Shown: one piece after another, positions 17,699 through 26,368 of the stretch
Numbering within the stretch: position 1 is the stretch's first letter
How the letters are laid out: every line of letters starts with the position of its first letter
Source of the DNA: Acidobacteriota bacterium
Lineage (GTDB): Bacteria > Acidobacteriota > Terriglobia > Bryobacterales > Bryobacteraceae
Length of the DNA: 64,000 nucleotides
Direction of reading: 5' to 3'
Assembly: GCA_018268715.1 (NCBI GenBank)
Contig: JAFDVZ010000006.1
Location: 1 to 64,000 of the forward strand
The notes under the pieces: generated by a model
Seen by the model: the letters and a program-made list of their open reading frames with translations, nothing else
Database searches by the model: none
What the model was told of the DNA's origin: nothing
Program-made: the position numbers and the translations under genes

Positions 17699-19873
17699 CT
17701 ACTGTGCGTGGATGCGCGACACCGAGAAATCCGACGTCGAGCTGTGGCACGCCGTGCAGGCTTCCACCGACTTCCCGCCAATAGCGGCCGTGTTGTTCAC
17801 GGCGTGGCCGAGCGAGGAGATGTCGGCGTGGCAACCCGTGCACGCCGCGGTAATCGGCGGCAGCGGATTCACCAGACCCTGCGGGATCTTCACAGCATTC
17901 GCCGTCTGCGGCAAAGTCTGCTCGGATCCGTTCACGTGGCACATATCGCAAGCGCGACGGTCGCCCACCGCGCCGGCCGGACTGAAGGCGGGATAACGGA
18001 CTTCGGTGAAGTCGTTATGGCTGCCGCCGAAGCCGACGACAGTGTAGCCCGCGCCCATCTCGTTCAACTGCTCGCCCGTATGGATCCGGTGGATCATGTA
18101 GGCGAACTGAACCGACTGGGCCGGCGTGTTCTTGTCGTCCGCGTTGGTCGCCGTGGGCCTGCGGGCAACGTCGGTTTCGCTGGCGTTGTGGCAGAGCACG
18201 CACATTTCGATCTGGTTGCGGTTGGTGCCGTGCAAGGACAGCATGGTGTGGCACTGGTTGCACTTGGCGATGTCGACCACGGTGCGCCGGGCGGCGAGCT
18301 TGGAGCCGTCCACCGCGAAGTAGGAGACCAGGTTCTTGGCGCCGTATTCGGTGGTGAGGGCGACCTTGGTGCCAGGCAGCAGGGTCAATCCGCGGCGGCC
18401 TTCAAGACCGATCGCGAACGTGCCCTTGGCCGTCGACGGAATCGCGTGGGTGAAGGTGAACTGGCAGTTGCCGCTCGCGTCGCAGCTTCCGCCGGCCACC
18501 ACGTCCTCCGACACGTAACCGCCGGTGGTCACGTCGGAGCCGAAGTTGGTGTAGCCGTAGTCGGTGGTCGGACCCGCCAGCACCGCGGCCAGGCGGCCCG
18601 GCGACGTCTTCAGGTCGGCCAGGGCGATCGGGTTTCCGGCGCTATCCTTCAGCGTGAAGGTGATGGTCGGCTTGCTGCCGGCCGTTCCGTTCTTCACCTG
18701 CAGGTTGCCGAACACCATGCCCGGAATCGAGGAGGTCATTCCCGGGTTGATCGGACCGCCGTTGGAGCGGTTGATGTGGGCGCCCAGAATCGAGGCGTCC
18801 AGCGGCAGATCACCCTGCGGGATGTGGCAGTTGCCGCACGATGCGTCGCTCACCTGGGGCAGGCTGACGTGGTTTGCGCCAGTGGCGAAGTTCACGTCGT
18901 CGTGGCAGGCGCCGCAAGCCGTCCGGCTGGGCGTCAGATACGCCTTCGCCTGGGCGGCGCCGGTCGTCTGCTCGTGGCAGACCTGGCAATTGCCCGGATC
19001 GGTGGGCAGACCCACGGTCGACCAGTCGGAAACGCCCTGGTTGAAGCCGATGATCTGGTAGCTGCCGCCCGCCTTCACGCTGGGCAGATTGGCGCCCATG
19101 TGAATCTTGTGCGTCATCACCACCATGTCCACGGTGTTGCCCGTGTCCGGATCGGTGGTCTGCGGCGTGTGGCACAGAATGCAATATTCAAGGCCGCGCC
19201 GGCTGCCGCCGTGGAAGGCGAGGTCGTCGTGGCACTTGTTGCAGCTCTGGTTCTTGATCACTTCGCGAACCGTGGTCACCGGAGCGCCGCTCGGCACGAA
19301 GTTGAACAACGACGTGGCGTAGTTGGTGCCCAGGTCGAAGTCCGTCAGGGTGCGGGAAGCCTGGCAGCCGACTGTGTGGGTGGCGTTGGTGTCGAAGTTC
19401 GTCGGAGCCTTCGTGCCGAACGTATACGTGTAGGATCCGTCGGCAGCCGGGCCGGCCCACTTGCCGCCGGAATCGGTTCCGGCCTGGGTGGCTGACTTGT
19501 TGGTAATCGGGCTGGTTTGCACGCGCGTCGTATAGGCGACGTACTGCTTCTGGCCCTGCGGGATATAAGCGGCAACGCAGCTGATGCTGAGCGCGCCGGG
19601 CGTTTGCACACCCAACCGGTCGAGCGCCAGGCCTTGCTTGTCGGTGGCGAGAATCGTTGCGGTGATGGTTCCATCACTGGCGATCGACGCCTTGGTGACT
19701 TTCAGAACGAGGCCGGGCCGCACGAAGTTCAGCGTATTCGCGTCGGCGTAGTAGGCCTTGTCTTTGTAGGAAAATAAGTTCGCTCGAGACCCCGCGGTCA
19801 CGATTGCCAGTGCGGCAACTGTGGTGATCGCGGCCAGTCTCGTTGTCCGCCTTACAGAAGGTGGAATGCGCAT
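17699..19873 (-). CDS. mtrC: OmcA/MtrC-family surface decaheme c-type cytochrome
   Basis: The protein has 724 aa from the ATG at 19873, with a Sec signal peptide (TTRLAAITTVAALAIVTAGSRA). Ten CxxCH sites fall in two groups of five (about 209-350: CNKCH, CILCH, CQVCH, CGACH, CGNCH; about 537-710: CNQCH, CVLCH, CDMCH, CTGCH, CTACH), separated by a beta-rich domain. This is the four-domain plan of MtrC/OmcA. Family phrases such as CNKCHDDLAFHGGSRRG, MTHKIHMG and YMIHRIHTGE are present. Unlike Shewanella MtrC it has no lipobox cysteine at the signal cleavage site, so surface attachment must differ. It is the first gene of the mtrC-mtrA-mtrB operon. It would reduce metals, humics or electrodes at the cell surface. 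Confidence 0.92.
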   Translation of the reverse strand: MRIPPSVRRTTRLAAITTVAALAIVTAGSRANLFSYKDKAYYADANTLNFVRPGLVLKVTKASIASDGTITATILATDKQGLALDRLGVQTPGALSISCVAAYIPQGQKQYVAYTTRVQTSPITNKSATQAGTDSGGKWAGPAADGSYTYTFGTKAPTNFDTNATHTVGCQASRTLTDFDLGTNYATSLFNFVPSGAPVTTVREVIKNQSCNKCHDDLAFHGGSRRGLEYCILCHTPQTTDPDTGNTVDMVVMTHKIHMGANLPSVKAGGSYQIIGFNQGVSDWSTVGLPTDPGNCQVCHEQTTGAAQAKAYLTPSRTACGACHDDVNFATGANHVSLPQVSDASCGNCHIPQGDLPLDASILGAHINRSNGGPINPGMTSSIPGMVFGNLQVKNGTAGSKPTITFTLKDSAGNPIALADLKTSPGRLAAVLAGPTTDYGYTNFGSDVTTGGYVSEDVVAGGSCDASGNCQFTFTHAIPSTAKGTFAIGLEGRRGLTLLPGTKVALTTEYGAKNLVSYFAVDGSKLAARRTVVDIAKCNQCHTMLSLHGTNRNQIEMCVLCHNASETDVARRPTATNADDKNTPAQSVQFAYMIHRIHTGEQLNEMGAGYTVVGFGGSHNDFTEVRYPAFSPAGAVGDRRACDMCHVNGSEQTLPQTANAVKIPQGLVNPLPPITAACTGCHADISSLGHAVNNTAAIGGKSVEACTACHSSTSDFSVSRIHAQ

Positions 19874-20237
19874 GGACTGAACCCCCGTTAAATAAGTGCA
19901 ACCACAGGCCCATCTCTCATCGATTTTTAACACCTTATAAACCAATGGTTTAGCTATTCACCACGGCGGATTAGTCCGGCTTCGGGTGGGCAATAGCTCG
20001 ATTGGGTGGGGGAAATCTCACATCGCGTTGAGAATTCCAACACAGCCGTGGCGATTTCCACATCGATTGTTGCCACAACAGAACTACTCGACAGTTTGTC
20101 CCGTACCCCGCCCGGAATAGGACGTTTTGTCCCTTCCCACTATTCAATCGGGTGACCTCGACTCAGCAATTTCATGGGGATACGGCCCATCGTCATTGGC
20201 CCCTACAATGCATGCTCCCCGGCAGCAGGAGATTCTG
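19874..20237. promoter_or_regulatory. Divergent intergenic region upstream of the mtr operon
   Basis: This 364-bp stretch is clearly AT-richer than its neighbours and must hold the leftward mtrC promoter and the rightward PilZ-like gene promoter. On the minus strand TTTATAAGG and TTAAAAATCG occur 40-75 bp before the mtrC start and are -10 candidates; no convincing -35 was seen. GTTGTGGCAAC (complement of 20071-20081) is a small inverted repeat, and CACATCG recurs at about 20030 and 20060. No regulator site could be named. Confidence 0.4.
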
Positions 20238-20540
20238 GTGTTCTCTCCCAAATGTTCGAAAAAATCACTGATTCAATTCCGCGACCGCCGGAAGCGGCTC
20301 CGGACCCCGGTGGAGGGCGAGTTTGAAATCGAGGTCTGCGACCCCTCCCCCCGCCGCGTCACCGCCACCATGACCGAACTGCGCAGCCACGGGTTCAACA
20401 TCCTCTACTCGGGTGCGCCCCTGCCAGCCGGCTCCGAATTCCGCTTCGACGCCGGCGCGATCCGGGGCAAAGCCCGCCTGATGTGGTCCCGCCGGCTGGA
20501 CGAGCAGAATGAGAGCGGCTGCGTGGTGCTCCCGGAGTAG
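20238..20540 (+). CDS. Small PilZ-like domain protein
   Basis: The likely start is GTG at 20238, with AGGAGA six bases upstream; the longer in-frame reading from 20127 lacks a binding site. The resulting 100-aa protein has an arginine cluster RDRRKRLR followed by a compact beta domain (EGEFEIEV, TELRSHGFNILYSGAPLPAGSEFRF, GKARLMWSRR). This resembles PilZ domains, whose N-terminal RxxxR binds cyclic di-GMP. The usual D/NxSxxG motif is degraded to TELRSHG, so ligand binding is uncertain. It is divergent from the mtr operon. The role is unknown. Confidence 0.6.
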   Translation: MFSPKCSKKSLIQFRDRRKRLRTPVEGEFEIEVCDPSPRRVTATMTELRSHGFNILYSGAPLPAGSEFRFDAGAIRGKARLMWSRRLDEQNESGCVVLPE

Positions 20541-20552
20541 CGAAGACCCGCT

Positions 20553-21659
20553 TCAGCCCCGCGACGCTCCCCCGGCCACGCAACCGTTCAGCCGGGTCCG
20601 CTTCACGCCCACCCGCATCGTCAGATAACTCACCCCCGGGGCCGTGGTCGGCGCGGCCTCGTACACGTCCATCGCCGTGGCTTCCTTCGGCACCAGGAAC
20701 CCGTCGAGCACCTTCACCCTGTCGCGGTGCTCCTTCAGCAGTCCAGCCTGGGACTTGGGCAGCACCAGGTAGTGCCCGGGCCGGAACCGGATCGTGTCGG
20801 AAGACGCCGCCTCGGCCGTGCAGGCGATGTCCAACGGGCTGGTCTGGAACAGCCAGTGCTGGTTGCCGCCCAACCCTTGCAGTTTCCCCACCAGGGCGCG
20901 GATGGCCATCAGCGCCGGCGCGGAAAGCCCCGGCAGTTGCAGCATCGGCAGAAAGCTGTTGGTGGCCGTCACGCCAATTTCGGAAAACGCCGCCAGAAAC
21001 GACCCGAACGCCGAGCGCCGTTGCCCCTTCAGGAACAGGTTGAACATCGCCCGCCCGGATCCCCCCGGCAACGCGATCGACTGCAGCGCCCCCAGATCGG
21101 TCTGCGTCGCGCTCTGCGCCGCAGCCCCGCCACCGCCCGCCTTCACGAACTTCTTCGGCATCATGGCGCCCAGCAGCGACCACCCCAGCGCCATCGGGCT
21201 GTCCGCCGCCGGCGCCGCCTTCTGCTGCACGTCCACGTACAGCCCGCTCGACGACAAATCCTCAAAGCGCGACTGGTCGGAGGGGTTCAACCGCAGCCGC
21301 CCGATCTGCATCTCGAGAATGGCGTCGCCCGAAGGCAGCAGCGAATCCGCGTGCAACTCCTGCGCGGGAGACAGTCGCGACTCCCGATCGTCCACGTATA
21401 AAAACAACGGCTCGTTCCCATAAGCCGATGCGTAGGACGACTCACCCGACCGCATCCCCACCTCGCCCGTCACTCGCCCGGCCCGCGAGACCGGCCCGAT
21501 GAGTTCGGCGGGGACGCCAACCCGGTTCACCCAGAAATCCATCACGTCCCGCGAAATGCCCGCCGAAGAGGCCGGGGATTGAGCGTCGAGCCATCCGGCA
21601 AGCCCCGCGAATCCCAGGGCGCCAGCAGAGGATTGAGCGAAAAATGTACGGCGTCTCAC
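20553..21659 (-). CDS. Tat-exported protein of unknown function
   Basis: The protein has 368 aa from a GTG at 21659 that has GGAG five bases upstream; longer in-frame readings lack this site. The N-terminus is a twin-arginine signal (RRRTFFAQSSAGALGFAGLAGW). The rest has no motif known to me. It includes a Gly/Ala-rich low-complexity stretch (FVKAGGGGAAAQSAT), a repeated hydrophobic helix region and a C-terminal part that reads like an extracellular beta domain (IRFRPGHYLVLPKSQAGLL). Tat export suggests folding or cofactor loading in the cytoplasm. It converges with the PilZ-like gene (12-bp gap). No function is assigned. Confidence 0.65.
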   Translation of the reverse strand: MRRRTFFAQSSAGALGFAGLAGWLDAQSPASSAGISRDVMDFWVNRVGVPAELIGPVSRAGRVTGEVGMRSGESSYASAYGNEPLFLYVDDRESRLSPAQELHADSLLPSGDAILEMQIGRLRLNPSDQSRFEDLSSSGLYVDVQQKAAPAADSPMALGWSLLGAMMPKKFVKAGGGGAAAQSATQTDLGALQSIALPGGSGRAMFNLFLKGQRRSAFGSFLAAFSEIGVTATNSFLPMLQLPGLSAPALMAIRALVGKLQGLGGNQHWLFQTSPLDIACTAEAASSDTIRFRPGHYLVLPKSQAGLLKEHRDRVKVLDGFLVPKEATAMDVYEAAPTTAPGVSYLTMRVGVKRTRLNGCVAGGASRG

Positions 21660-21777
21660 AGTAACTCCAGGGCGGAAGGATGCTTCCTGCCAGTGTAGCG
21701 TGCGATATCGCCCAAGGAAACGGTTGTCTGTTGCCAAATGGGCGAATCCGCCGTACAAGTAGAGGGGAGGCAAGTTG

Positions 21778-22716
21778 ATGCTCCGTACGTGTCTCACTGC
21801 GGCGACGGCGGTTGTGTGTCTGGCGGTGGCAGGGCGGGCGGAGGTGGTCCGCACAGTCACGTCGGCTCAGTCATTCTCGCCGGGAACTCGTATTCCGATC
21901 AGCACTCGCGGCTATCTGTTCTACCTGAACTTCTCCTCGACCGCTGCGGTCTACGCGCCCTCCGGCCAACCGGCCGGCTCGCTGACCGTCAGGAACCGGA
22001 ACGGCCTGTCGCCCCGGCTTGAGGACGCCGCCGTCAGCGCCGGGGGTGAGTTTGCGGTCGCCGCCGTGTACCCGGCCAGCAGCGGAGTGATCGTACTCTA
22101 CGATCGCGACGGCCACGAGACACGGTCGATCGACACGGGCCCCTACCTGCCCTCGCACCTCTGTTTCGGTCGTGACGGATCGATCTGGGCCATCGGGACC
22201 CAGGTGGCGCCCTCCGGTCTCGAGGAATCCGACTACGCCGTCGTCCGCCATTACTCCGCCTCCGGCCGCGAGACAGGGGCCTTCGTCCGGCGATCCAGTT
22301 TCCCCGGCCACGGACTGCCCCCCGCCACCGTCGCCGGCCACTCGTGGGGCATCCGAGCCTCCGGCGACCGTATCGGCGCGTGGCTGTGCGCCGGCGCGAG
22401 CTCCGTCAACATGGTCTGGCTCGAACTCGACTCATCGGGCGCCGAACTCGGCCGCTGGACGCTCCCGCGCCTTCACGAGCAAGGGTCGGCCTTCGCGGGC
22501 GGCGAGTTGTATCAGATTGCGGTTCAGCGCGACTCGGCCTGGGCCCTGAATCGCCTGGACCGCGCCGCGAACGCCTGGAAACGGATCGAGTCGGCCGAAA
22601 ACCCGTGGCTTGACCCTGACAACGACTTCGGCCTCCTGATGGACGCCGACGGCGACCAGTTAGTGGTGGCGGATAACTCCGGGCCCCGCTTGCGGCTTAA
22701 GTGGGTCAAGCCCTGA
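21778..22716 (+). CDS. Secreted beta-propeller-like protein of unknown function
   Basis: The 312-aa protein starts at the ATG at 21778 with AGAGGGGAGG upstream; a TTG one codon earlier is possible. A signal peptide (CLTAATAVVCLAVAGRA) is followed by repeated short beta strands with phrases such as GVIVLYDRDGHETRSIDTG and LCFGRDGSIWAIGT. This fits a 6-bladed propeller like secreted NHL/SMP-30 proteins. It is divergent from the Tat protein gene (118-bp gap) and converges on aspS. No catalytic motif was recognised. Confidence 0.6.
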   Translation: MLRTCLTAATAVVCLAVAGRAEVVRTVTSAQSFSPGTRIPISTRGYLFYLNFSSTAAVYAPSGQPAGSLTVRNRNGLSPRLEDAAVSAGGEFAVAAVYPASSGVIVLYDRDGHETRSIDTGPYLPSHLCFGRDGSIWAIGTQVAPSGLEESDYAVVRHYSASGRETGAFVRRSSFPGHGLPPATVAGHSWGIRASGDRIGAWLCAGASSVNMVWLELDSSGAELGRWTLPRLHEQGSAFAGGELYQIAVQRDSAWALNRLDRAANAWKRIESAENPWLDPDNDFGLLMDADGDQLVVADNSGPRLRLKWVKP

Positions 22717-22755
22717 GCCCGGCGCGACCCGAGCCCAGAACCTGAGTGATCCTAA

Positions 22756-24519
22756 CTAAACCTTGCTCGCGAGCTTGATGCCTAACTCGCGCAGCGTCCG
22801 CTCATTCGCCGGACTCGGGCAGTCGCTCATCAGATCGGTGCCGCGGGCCGTCTTCGGGAACGGAATCACTTCGCGGATGGACGACTCCCCGGCCATGATC
22901 ATGACCAGCCGGTCCAGCCCCAGCGCGATCCCGCCATGCGGCGGAGCCCCGTATTCCAGGCCTTCCAGCAGATAGCCGAACTTCTTGCGCGCGTCCTCGT
23001 CGGAAAAGCCCAGCGCCGCGAAGACCTTCGCCTGCACGTCCTTGCGGTGAATACGAATCGAACCCGAGCCTAACTCGGTCCCATTCAGCACCAGGTCGTA
23101 CGATTTGGCCCGGCAGGCCCCCGGATCCGAAGTCAGCCGCTTCAGGTCCTCGTCGTGCACCGAGGTGAACGGATGGTGCGCAGCGGCCCAGCGATTTTCC
23201 TCGTCGTCCCATTCGAACATCGGAAAATCCACCACCCACAGGAACTTGAAGTTATGCGGATCCAGCAGCTTGTGGCGCTCGGCGAACTTCTGCCCCACGT
23301 GCAGGCGGAACTGCCCGCAACTCTGGTAGAACGCCTCCTCCGGCCGCCAGGACCGCATCGGCCCCGTATGCGCCACCACCAGGATCATGTCATCGGCCGC
23401 CGCGCCCGACTTCTCGCGCGCCGCCGCGTACATGGCCTCCGTCTTCGACCCCTCGTCAAACATCACCAGGCTCTTTTCCTGGGCGATCAGCTTCAGTTCG
23501 TCGCGCTCCTTGCGGCTCGGCTTGCCGATGCCCGGAATGCGGATCGCCACGAACGGCATGGGCGTCTGGAAGCCCTGAAACTCGAACTCGAACGAGGTCA
23601 TCGGAGGCAGCCGCAGGTCCGGCTTGTCGATGCCGTACAGCCGGATCGCATCGGCGTAACTCATCCGCTGGAACGGCGCCGCGGGAACCGGATGCCCGGC
23701 CGTTTCGCACACCTTCTGCACCAGCGGCTCGATCACGCCGAAGATGGTCTCCTGCTGCGGGAACGACATCTCCAGGTCGATCTGCGTGAACTCGTACTGC
23801 CGGTCGGCCCGCAAATCCTCATCGCGGAAGCACCGCACGATCTGGAAGTATTTGTCGAAGCCGCTCACCATCAGCAACTGCTTGAAGATCTGCGGCGATT
23901 GCGGCAGCGCGTAGAACATCCCATGCTGCACTCGGCTCGGCACCAGGAAATCGCGCGCCCCCTCGGGCGTCGACTTGGTCATGAACGGCGTCTCGATCTC
24001 CAGGAACCCCAGCCCGTACAGCACCTCGCGCACGGCCAGGCTCACCTTCGACCGCATCAGGATGTTGCGCTGCATGTGCGGACGCCGCAGGTCCACGTAG
24101 CGGTACTTCAACCGCACGTCTTCCTTCACATCGACGGTCTCTTCCAGCGGAAACGGCGGCACCCGCGATTCGTTCAGGATCCAGATCCGGCTGACCGCGA
24201 TCTCCACCTCGCCGGTCGGAATCGCCGGGTTAATCGTCTCGGCCGACCGCGCCTCCACCACGCCCTCGGCGGCGATCACATACTCGCCCCCCAGCGCTTC
24301 GGCGCGTGCATGCACCTCCGGCGCGACGTTCTCATGGAAGACCAACTGCGTCACTCCATAGCGGTCGCGCAGGTGGATGAAGATGACGCCGCCCAGATCG
24401 CGCCGGCGATGCACCCAGCCCATCACGAGCGCGCGCTTGCCGGCGTCGGAGGCACGCAGATCCCCACAGGTGTGCGTGCGTTTCAGGTCTCCCAGGAAGT
24501 CGAGTTGCAGGTTATCCAT
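22756..24519 (-). CDS. aspS: Aspartyl-tRNA synthetase
   Basis: The 587-aa protein is of bacterial AspRS length. The N-terminal OB-fold anticodon domain has GWVHRRRDLGGVIFIHLRDRYG. Class II motif 2 is FRDEDLRADRQYEFTQIDLE, motif 3 is GIALGLDRLVMIMAG, and the bacterial GAD insertion lies between (about 290-410). It charges tRNA-Asp in the cytoplasm. Whether it also charges tRNA-Asn cannot be told here. It lies 14 bp after hisS, last in a minus-strand set with hisS and a gamma-carbonic anhydrase gene. Confidence 0.97.
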   Translation of the reverse strand: MDNLQLDFLGDLKRTHTCGDLRASDAGKRALVMGWVHRRRDLGGVIFIHLRDRYGVTQLVFHENVAPEVHARAEALGGEYVIAAEGVVEARSAETINPAIPTGEVEIAVSRIWILNESRVPPFPLEETVDVKEDVRLKYRYVDLRRPHMQRNILMRSKVSLAVREVLYGLGFLEIETPFMTKSTPEGARDFLVPSRVQHGMFYALPQSPQIFKQLLMVSGFDKYFQIVRCFRDEDLRADRQYEFTQIDLEMSFPQQETIFGVIEPLVQKVCETAGHPVPAAPFQRMSYADAIRLYGIDKPDLRLPPMTSFEFEFQGFQTPMPFVAIRIPGIGKPSRKERDELKLIAQEKSLVMFDEGSKTEAMYAAAREKSGAAADDMILVVAHTGPMRSWRPEEAFYQSCGQFRLHVGQKFAERHKLLDPHNFKFLWVVDFPMFEWDDEENRWAAAHHPFTSVHDEDLKRLTSDPGACRAKSYDLVLNGTELGSGSIRIHRKDVQAKVFAALGFSDEDARKKFGYLLEGLEYGAPPHGGIALGLDRLVMIMAGESSIREVIPFPKTARGTDLMSDCPSPANERTLRELGIKLASKV

Positions 24520-24533
24520 TGCTTTGTTCGAGC

Positions 24534-25787
24534 TTAGTCTTGTCCGAGGACAGCGGCGGCGATCCGATCGCGCGTCACGGCGCTCTGCCCACCGCTGGTC
24601 ATGTTCTTCAGTTGATAAGTTCCGGCGGCCAGTTCGTCGTCGCCGACGATGAGAGCATAGCGCGCCCCGGTCTTGTTGGCCACCTCCAGCGCGCGCTTCA
24701 ACTTATGATCGGCCGATAACTCCACCGCCACGCCCGCCCGCCGCAGCTCGCGAGCGAGCACGCCGCACTCCCGCCGGGCCGCGTCGCCCAGGGGCGCGAT
24801 GAACAGCTCCGCCGTCTCCCGCGGCCAGTCCGGACGAGTGTCTTCGGCGCTCATCACCAGGCGATCCTCGCCGATCGAAAACCCGATGCCCGGCGCCGGA
24901 ACCTTCGATTCAAGCGATTCCGCCAAACCGTCGTAGCGTCCGCCGCCCAGCACCGAATTCTGCGCCCCCAACGCCCCGTGCACGATCTCGAAGGTGGTGC
25001 GCATGTAGTAATCGAGCCCGCGCACCAGCCGGGGCCGCACTTCAAACTCGATCCCGCGATCGCCCAGATACCCGCGCACCGTATCGAAGTGCGTCCGGCA
25101 GGTCTCGCACAGGTAATCGAGAATCGAAGGCAGCGTATCGATAATCGGCTGGTCGTCGGGAACCTTGCAGTCGAGCACCCGCAGCGGATTGGTGTCTACG
25201 CGCCGCTGACAATCCCCGCACATCTTCGGCGCGACGTCCGTCAGCTTCTCCCGCAGCGCCGCCACGAAGCGAGGCCGGCACTCCTTACATCCCACCGAAT
25301 TGATGATGGTCTGGAAGCCCGTCAAACCCACCTGGCTCAGGATCTCCACCACCATCTCGATGACCTCGGCGTCCACCAGCGGCGACTCGGACCCGATGGC
25401 CTCCGCGCCGATCTGGAAGAACTGCCGGTACCGCCCCTTCTGCGGCCGTTCACGCCGGAACATCGGCCCGATGTAGTACAGCTTGGTGAGCCCCGGCTCC
25501 TGGTCCATGCGATGCTCGATGTAGGCGCGCATGACGCTCGCCGTAGCCTCCGGCCTCAGCGTCAGCGACGAGCCGTCGCGGTCCTCGAACGTGTACATCT
25601 CCTTGCTGACAATATCGGTCTCCTCGCCCACGCCGCGCGCAAACAGCCGCGTCTCCTCGAGGATGGGCGTGCGGATCTCCCGATAGTTATAGGAGCGGAA
25701 CACACGTCGCGCCGTCGACTCCACCTGGTTCCACAAGGCGCTCACCGGCGGAAGGATATCGCGCGTTCCCTTGACTGCTTTGATCAT
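24534..25787 (-). CDS. hisS: Histidyl-tRNA synthetase
   Basis: The protein has 417 aa. The N-terminus IKAVKGTRDILPP, class II motif 2 (TLRPEATASVMRAYIEH), the histidine-binding motif LVRGLDYYMRTTFEIV and GGGRYDGL are all HisRS signatures. The C-terminal anticodon-binding domain (about 320-417) is intact. It lies 10 bp after the carbonic anhydrase-like gene and 14 bp before aspS; hisS-aspS pairs are common in bacteria. Confidence 0.97.
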   Translation of the reverse strand: MIKAVKGTRDILPPVSALWNQVESTARRVFRSYNYREIRTPILEETRLFARGVGEETDIVSKEMYTFEDRDGSSLTLRPEATASVMRAYIEHRMDQEPGLTKLYYIGPMFRRERPQKGRYRQFFQIGAEAIGSESPLVDAEVIEMVVEILSQVGLTGFQTIINSVGCKECRPRFVAALREKLTDVAPKMCGDCQRRVDTNPLRVLDCKVPDDQPIIDTLPSILDYLCETCRTHFDTVRGYLGDRGIEFEVRPRLVRGLDYYMRTTFEIVHGALGAQNSVLGGGRYDGLAESLESKVPAPGIGFSIGEDRLVMSAEDTRPDWPRETAELFIAPLGDAARRECGVLARELRRAGVAVELSADHKLKRALEVANKTGARYALIVGDDELAAGTYQLKNMTSGGQSAVTRDRIAAAVLGQD

Positions 25788-25797
25788 TTCAGACTGT

Positions 25798-26313
25798 TCA
25801 GGCCGGCTCTTCGCGATAGATGCGGCAGGCCTCGACGTAATGCCGCGCGTTCTCGCGGAACCGCGTCTTCTCTTCCTCGGTGGTCTCGCGCCGGATCTTG
25901 CCGGGCACGCCCATCACCATGCTGCCGGGCGGCACCTGCATGCCCTCGGTGACCAGGCTGCCGGCCGCCACCACGGATCCCGCGCCGATCCGCGCGCCGT
26001 TCAGCACAATCGCCCCAATGCCGATGACGCACTCATCTTCCACCGTGCAGCCGTGCAGCACCACGCGATGTCCCACCGTGACCCGATTACCGACCGTCAG
26101 CGGCCAATCCGGCGCATCGCAATGCAGCACCGAATTGTCCTGAATGCTGGTTTCCTCGCCGATCTTGATCCAATGAACGTCGCCGCGCGCCACCGCGCCC
26201 GGCCACACGCTCGACCGTTCGCCGACAGTCACATCGCCGATCACGACGGCGCTAGGGTCAATGTAAGCGGAGGCGGCGACTTTAGGCAGCGCGCCTCGAT
26301 ATGCACGAATCAT
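25798..26313 (-). CDS. Gamma-class carbonic anhydrase family protein (PaaY/YrdA-like)
   Basis: The protein has 171 aa from the ATG at 26313, chosen because the family starts MIR-YRG; an in-frame start 14 codons upstream has no support. It is a left-handed beta-helix of hexapeptide repeats with the family motif TSIQDNSVLH, VTVGHRVVLHGCTVED and a C-terminal helix (EEEKTRFRENARHYVE). The three zinc histidines (in VLH, VGH and LHGC) are present. Activity as a carbonic anhydrase in this subgroup is often not confirmed. It is the first gene of the gCA-hisS-aspS set. Confidence 0.88.
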   Translation of the reverse strand: MIRAYRGALPKVAASAYIDPSAVVIGDVTVGERSSVWPGAVARGDVHWIKIGEETSIQDNSVLHCDAPDWPLTVGNRVTVGHRVVLHGCTVEDECVIGIGAIVLNGARIGAGSVVAAGSLVTEGMQVPPGSMVMGVPGKIRRETTEEEKTRFRENARHYVEACRIYREEPA

Positions 26314-26368
26314 GCCGTTGTTGTTCCATGGTAGCATCCGATGGCGTCCGGTCACGCTCCGGCGCCAC

